Origin: JAWVFM01 sp963771655
GTDB lineage: Bacteria; Actinomycetota; Thermoleophilia; Solirubrobacterales; 70-9
Reading direction: 5' to 3'
DNA length: 64,000 nucleotides
NCBI GenBank assembly: GCA_963771655.1
Contig: CAVYUG010000004.1
Location: forward strand, 434,001 to 498,000
Position 1 is the stretch's first letter. Each line of letters begins with the position of its first letter. Shown here in pieces: positions 63,401-64,000 of the stretch. The position numbers were made by a program, and so were the translations under genes. Under the pieces are notes generated by a model. The model saw only the letters and a program-made list of their open reading frames with translations, had not been told where the DNA came from and did not search any database.

Positions 63401-64000
63401 CTACCGGTGACCCGGCGGCCGGATGCGCGCGCCGCCGTCCAGCCTGATCACCCTCAGGTTCGGGTCGCGCGCGATCTGGCGCGCGCAGAAGCGGTCGCGG
63501 ACCCAGCGCTTGTGCGAGAACAGGCGCGTCTGGTCGGCGTAGTGCGCGGAGCGCGGGCTCTCCGATTGCGAGTATGTGAGGATCGTCGAGACCCTCGGGC
63601 AACGGCCGGCCATGCTCGCCGCCATCACGAAGCTCGAGCCGTGCGGGATGTCGGTGTAGCCCTCGCCGTCGACGAAGTGCGCGTTGATCGCGTTGAAGAC
63701 GCCGTTCGGGTCGCCCGGCCCTCCGTGGATCGGGATCCGCCTCCCGTTCCGGACCACGTACTGGTACTTGCCGAGGGGCGCGTCGAGCGGAATGTTCGAG
63801 CTCCGCAGATCGGTCACAGCGTCGGCGAGCGACTGGCCGACGAGCGGATTCGACGTGTTGAGGCCGCTCGGCGTGTGCACCGGGTCGGAGACGTCGAACG
63901 GGGTCGAGTAGACGCCGGGCGTCCCCACCACGGGGACCGCACCGAGCAGGTGGGTGGCGAAGCGCTGGAAGAGGACGTCACCGCGTGAGGCGAGGTTGGC
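63401..64000 (-). CDS. Penicillin acylase family protein, C-terminal part
   Basis: The last 199 residues of a larger protein that runs off the right edge. The segment matches the C-terminal beta-chain region of penicillin acylase/PvdQ-type Ntn hydrolases: LADAVTDLRSSNIPLDAPLG, YQYVVRNGRRIPIHGGPGDP, HGSSFVMAASMAGRCPRVST, ILTYSQSESPRSAHYADQTR and SHKRWVRDRFCA. This group cleaves N-acyl side chains (penicillins, acyl-homoserine lactones). The precursor cleavage serine lies outside the window. Its stop is 36 bases from the arginase gene, which lies downstream on the same strand. Confidence 0.85.
   Translation of the reverse strand, partial: ANLASRGDVLFQRFATHLLGAVPVVGTPGVYSTPFDVSDPVHTPSGLNTSNPLVGQSLADAVTDLRSSNIPLDAPLGKYQYVVRNGRRIPIHGGPGDPNGVFNAINAHFVDGEGYTDIPHGSSFVMAASMAGRCPRVSTILTYSQSESPRSAHYADQTRLFSHKRWVRDRFCARQIARDPNLRVIRLDGGARIRPPGHR

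Noticed and set aside
1..64000. tRNA, rRNA, CRISPR arrays, insertion sequences, phage genes or attachment sites
   Set aside because: No tRNA-like T-loop/acceptor pair, no regularly spaced direct repeats and no transposase or integrase motif were seen by eye. A tRNAscan and a profile search would be needed for certainty.

Overview
The window is a high-GC (roughly 70%) chromosomal segment with densely packed genes, frequent GTG/TTG starts and 4-base stop/start overlaps. Gene content and style point to an actinobacterium, most likely class Thermoleophilia (Solirubrobacterales-like). The clues are: the truncated left-edge protein begins like the many short exported proteins of that group; a mycobacterial Nei2-like glycosylase, DUF2342 metalloprotease, PAC2 protein and small Cys-containing secreted proteins are present; and many genes appear to be leaderless, with a TANNNT box only 6-9 bases before the start codon. 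This placement is inference from recognition, not from a search.

Layout. 0-3 kb: an exported-protein fragment, a large membrane/thioredoxin/Cys-rich fusion and a LysR regulator with a palindromic operator. 3-6.4 kb: a co-directional run of GNAT, small protein, Nei-like glycosylase, Crp-type regulator, Pcm and ASCH protein. 6.4-8.6 kb: CIRCE-controlled groES-groEL with a strong terminator. 8.6-14.2 kb: SDR, 7Fe ferredoxin, SRPBCC protein, Mrp ATPase, basic coiled-coil protein, DUF2342 and an inositol-phosphatase-like enzyme. 14.2-24 kb: a degenerate helicase-nuclease, PAC2, YhaM-like nuclease, a split TSUP permease, trehalose phosphatase, PolX and a polyprenol-mannose-type glycosyltransferase. 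24-33 kb: thioredoxin, IleRS, FumC, MsrA, creatininase-type hydrolase, succinate-semialdehyde-type dehydrogenase. 33-43 kb: SpoIID protein, lipocalin/AttH-like protein, then a long minus-strand run (YchF, PAP2, anchored methyltransferase, methylmalonyl-CoA epimerase, short FtsH, DUF1385, M20 peptidase), and RarA. 43-46 kb: small secreted proteins including an RTX-type repeat protein, and a second aldehyde dehydrogenase. 46-52 kb: one superoperon joining cytochrome c maturation (ccmA-B-C-D) with heme synthesis (hemA, hemC, cobA-hemD). 52-64 kb: PAS-EAL protein, SAM hydrolase, BirA, SF2 helicase, TlpA lipoprotein, NfeD-slipin-GalT-like operon, arginase family and the C-terminus of a penicillin-acylase-like protein.

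Together these are mostly housekeeping genes: protein folding and repair (GroESL, Pcm, MsrA, FtsH), redox and heme/cytochrome biogenesis, DNA repair (Nei, PolX, RarA, helicase-nucleases) and central carbon metabolism. I see no phage, transposon, CRISPR array, tRNA or rRNA. There is no stretch over 300 bases without a gene.

Five genes (helicase-nuclease, otsB, polX, AttH-like, methyltransferase) have their conserved motifs split between reading frames, mostly by what looks like one extra base. This may reflect assembly indels rather than decay. The most unusual items are the MauE-thioredoxin-Tat-Cys-rich fusion, a 29-base palindromic repeat found identically at two distant intergenic sites, three consecutive inverted repeats in front of ccmA, and a pair of half-length TSUP genes.
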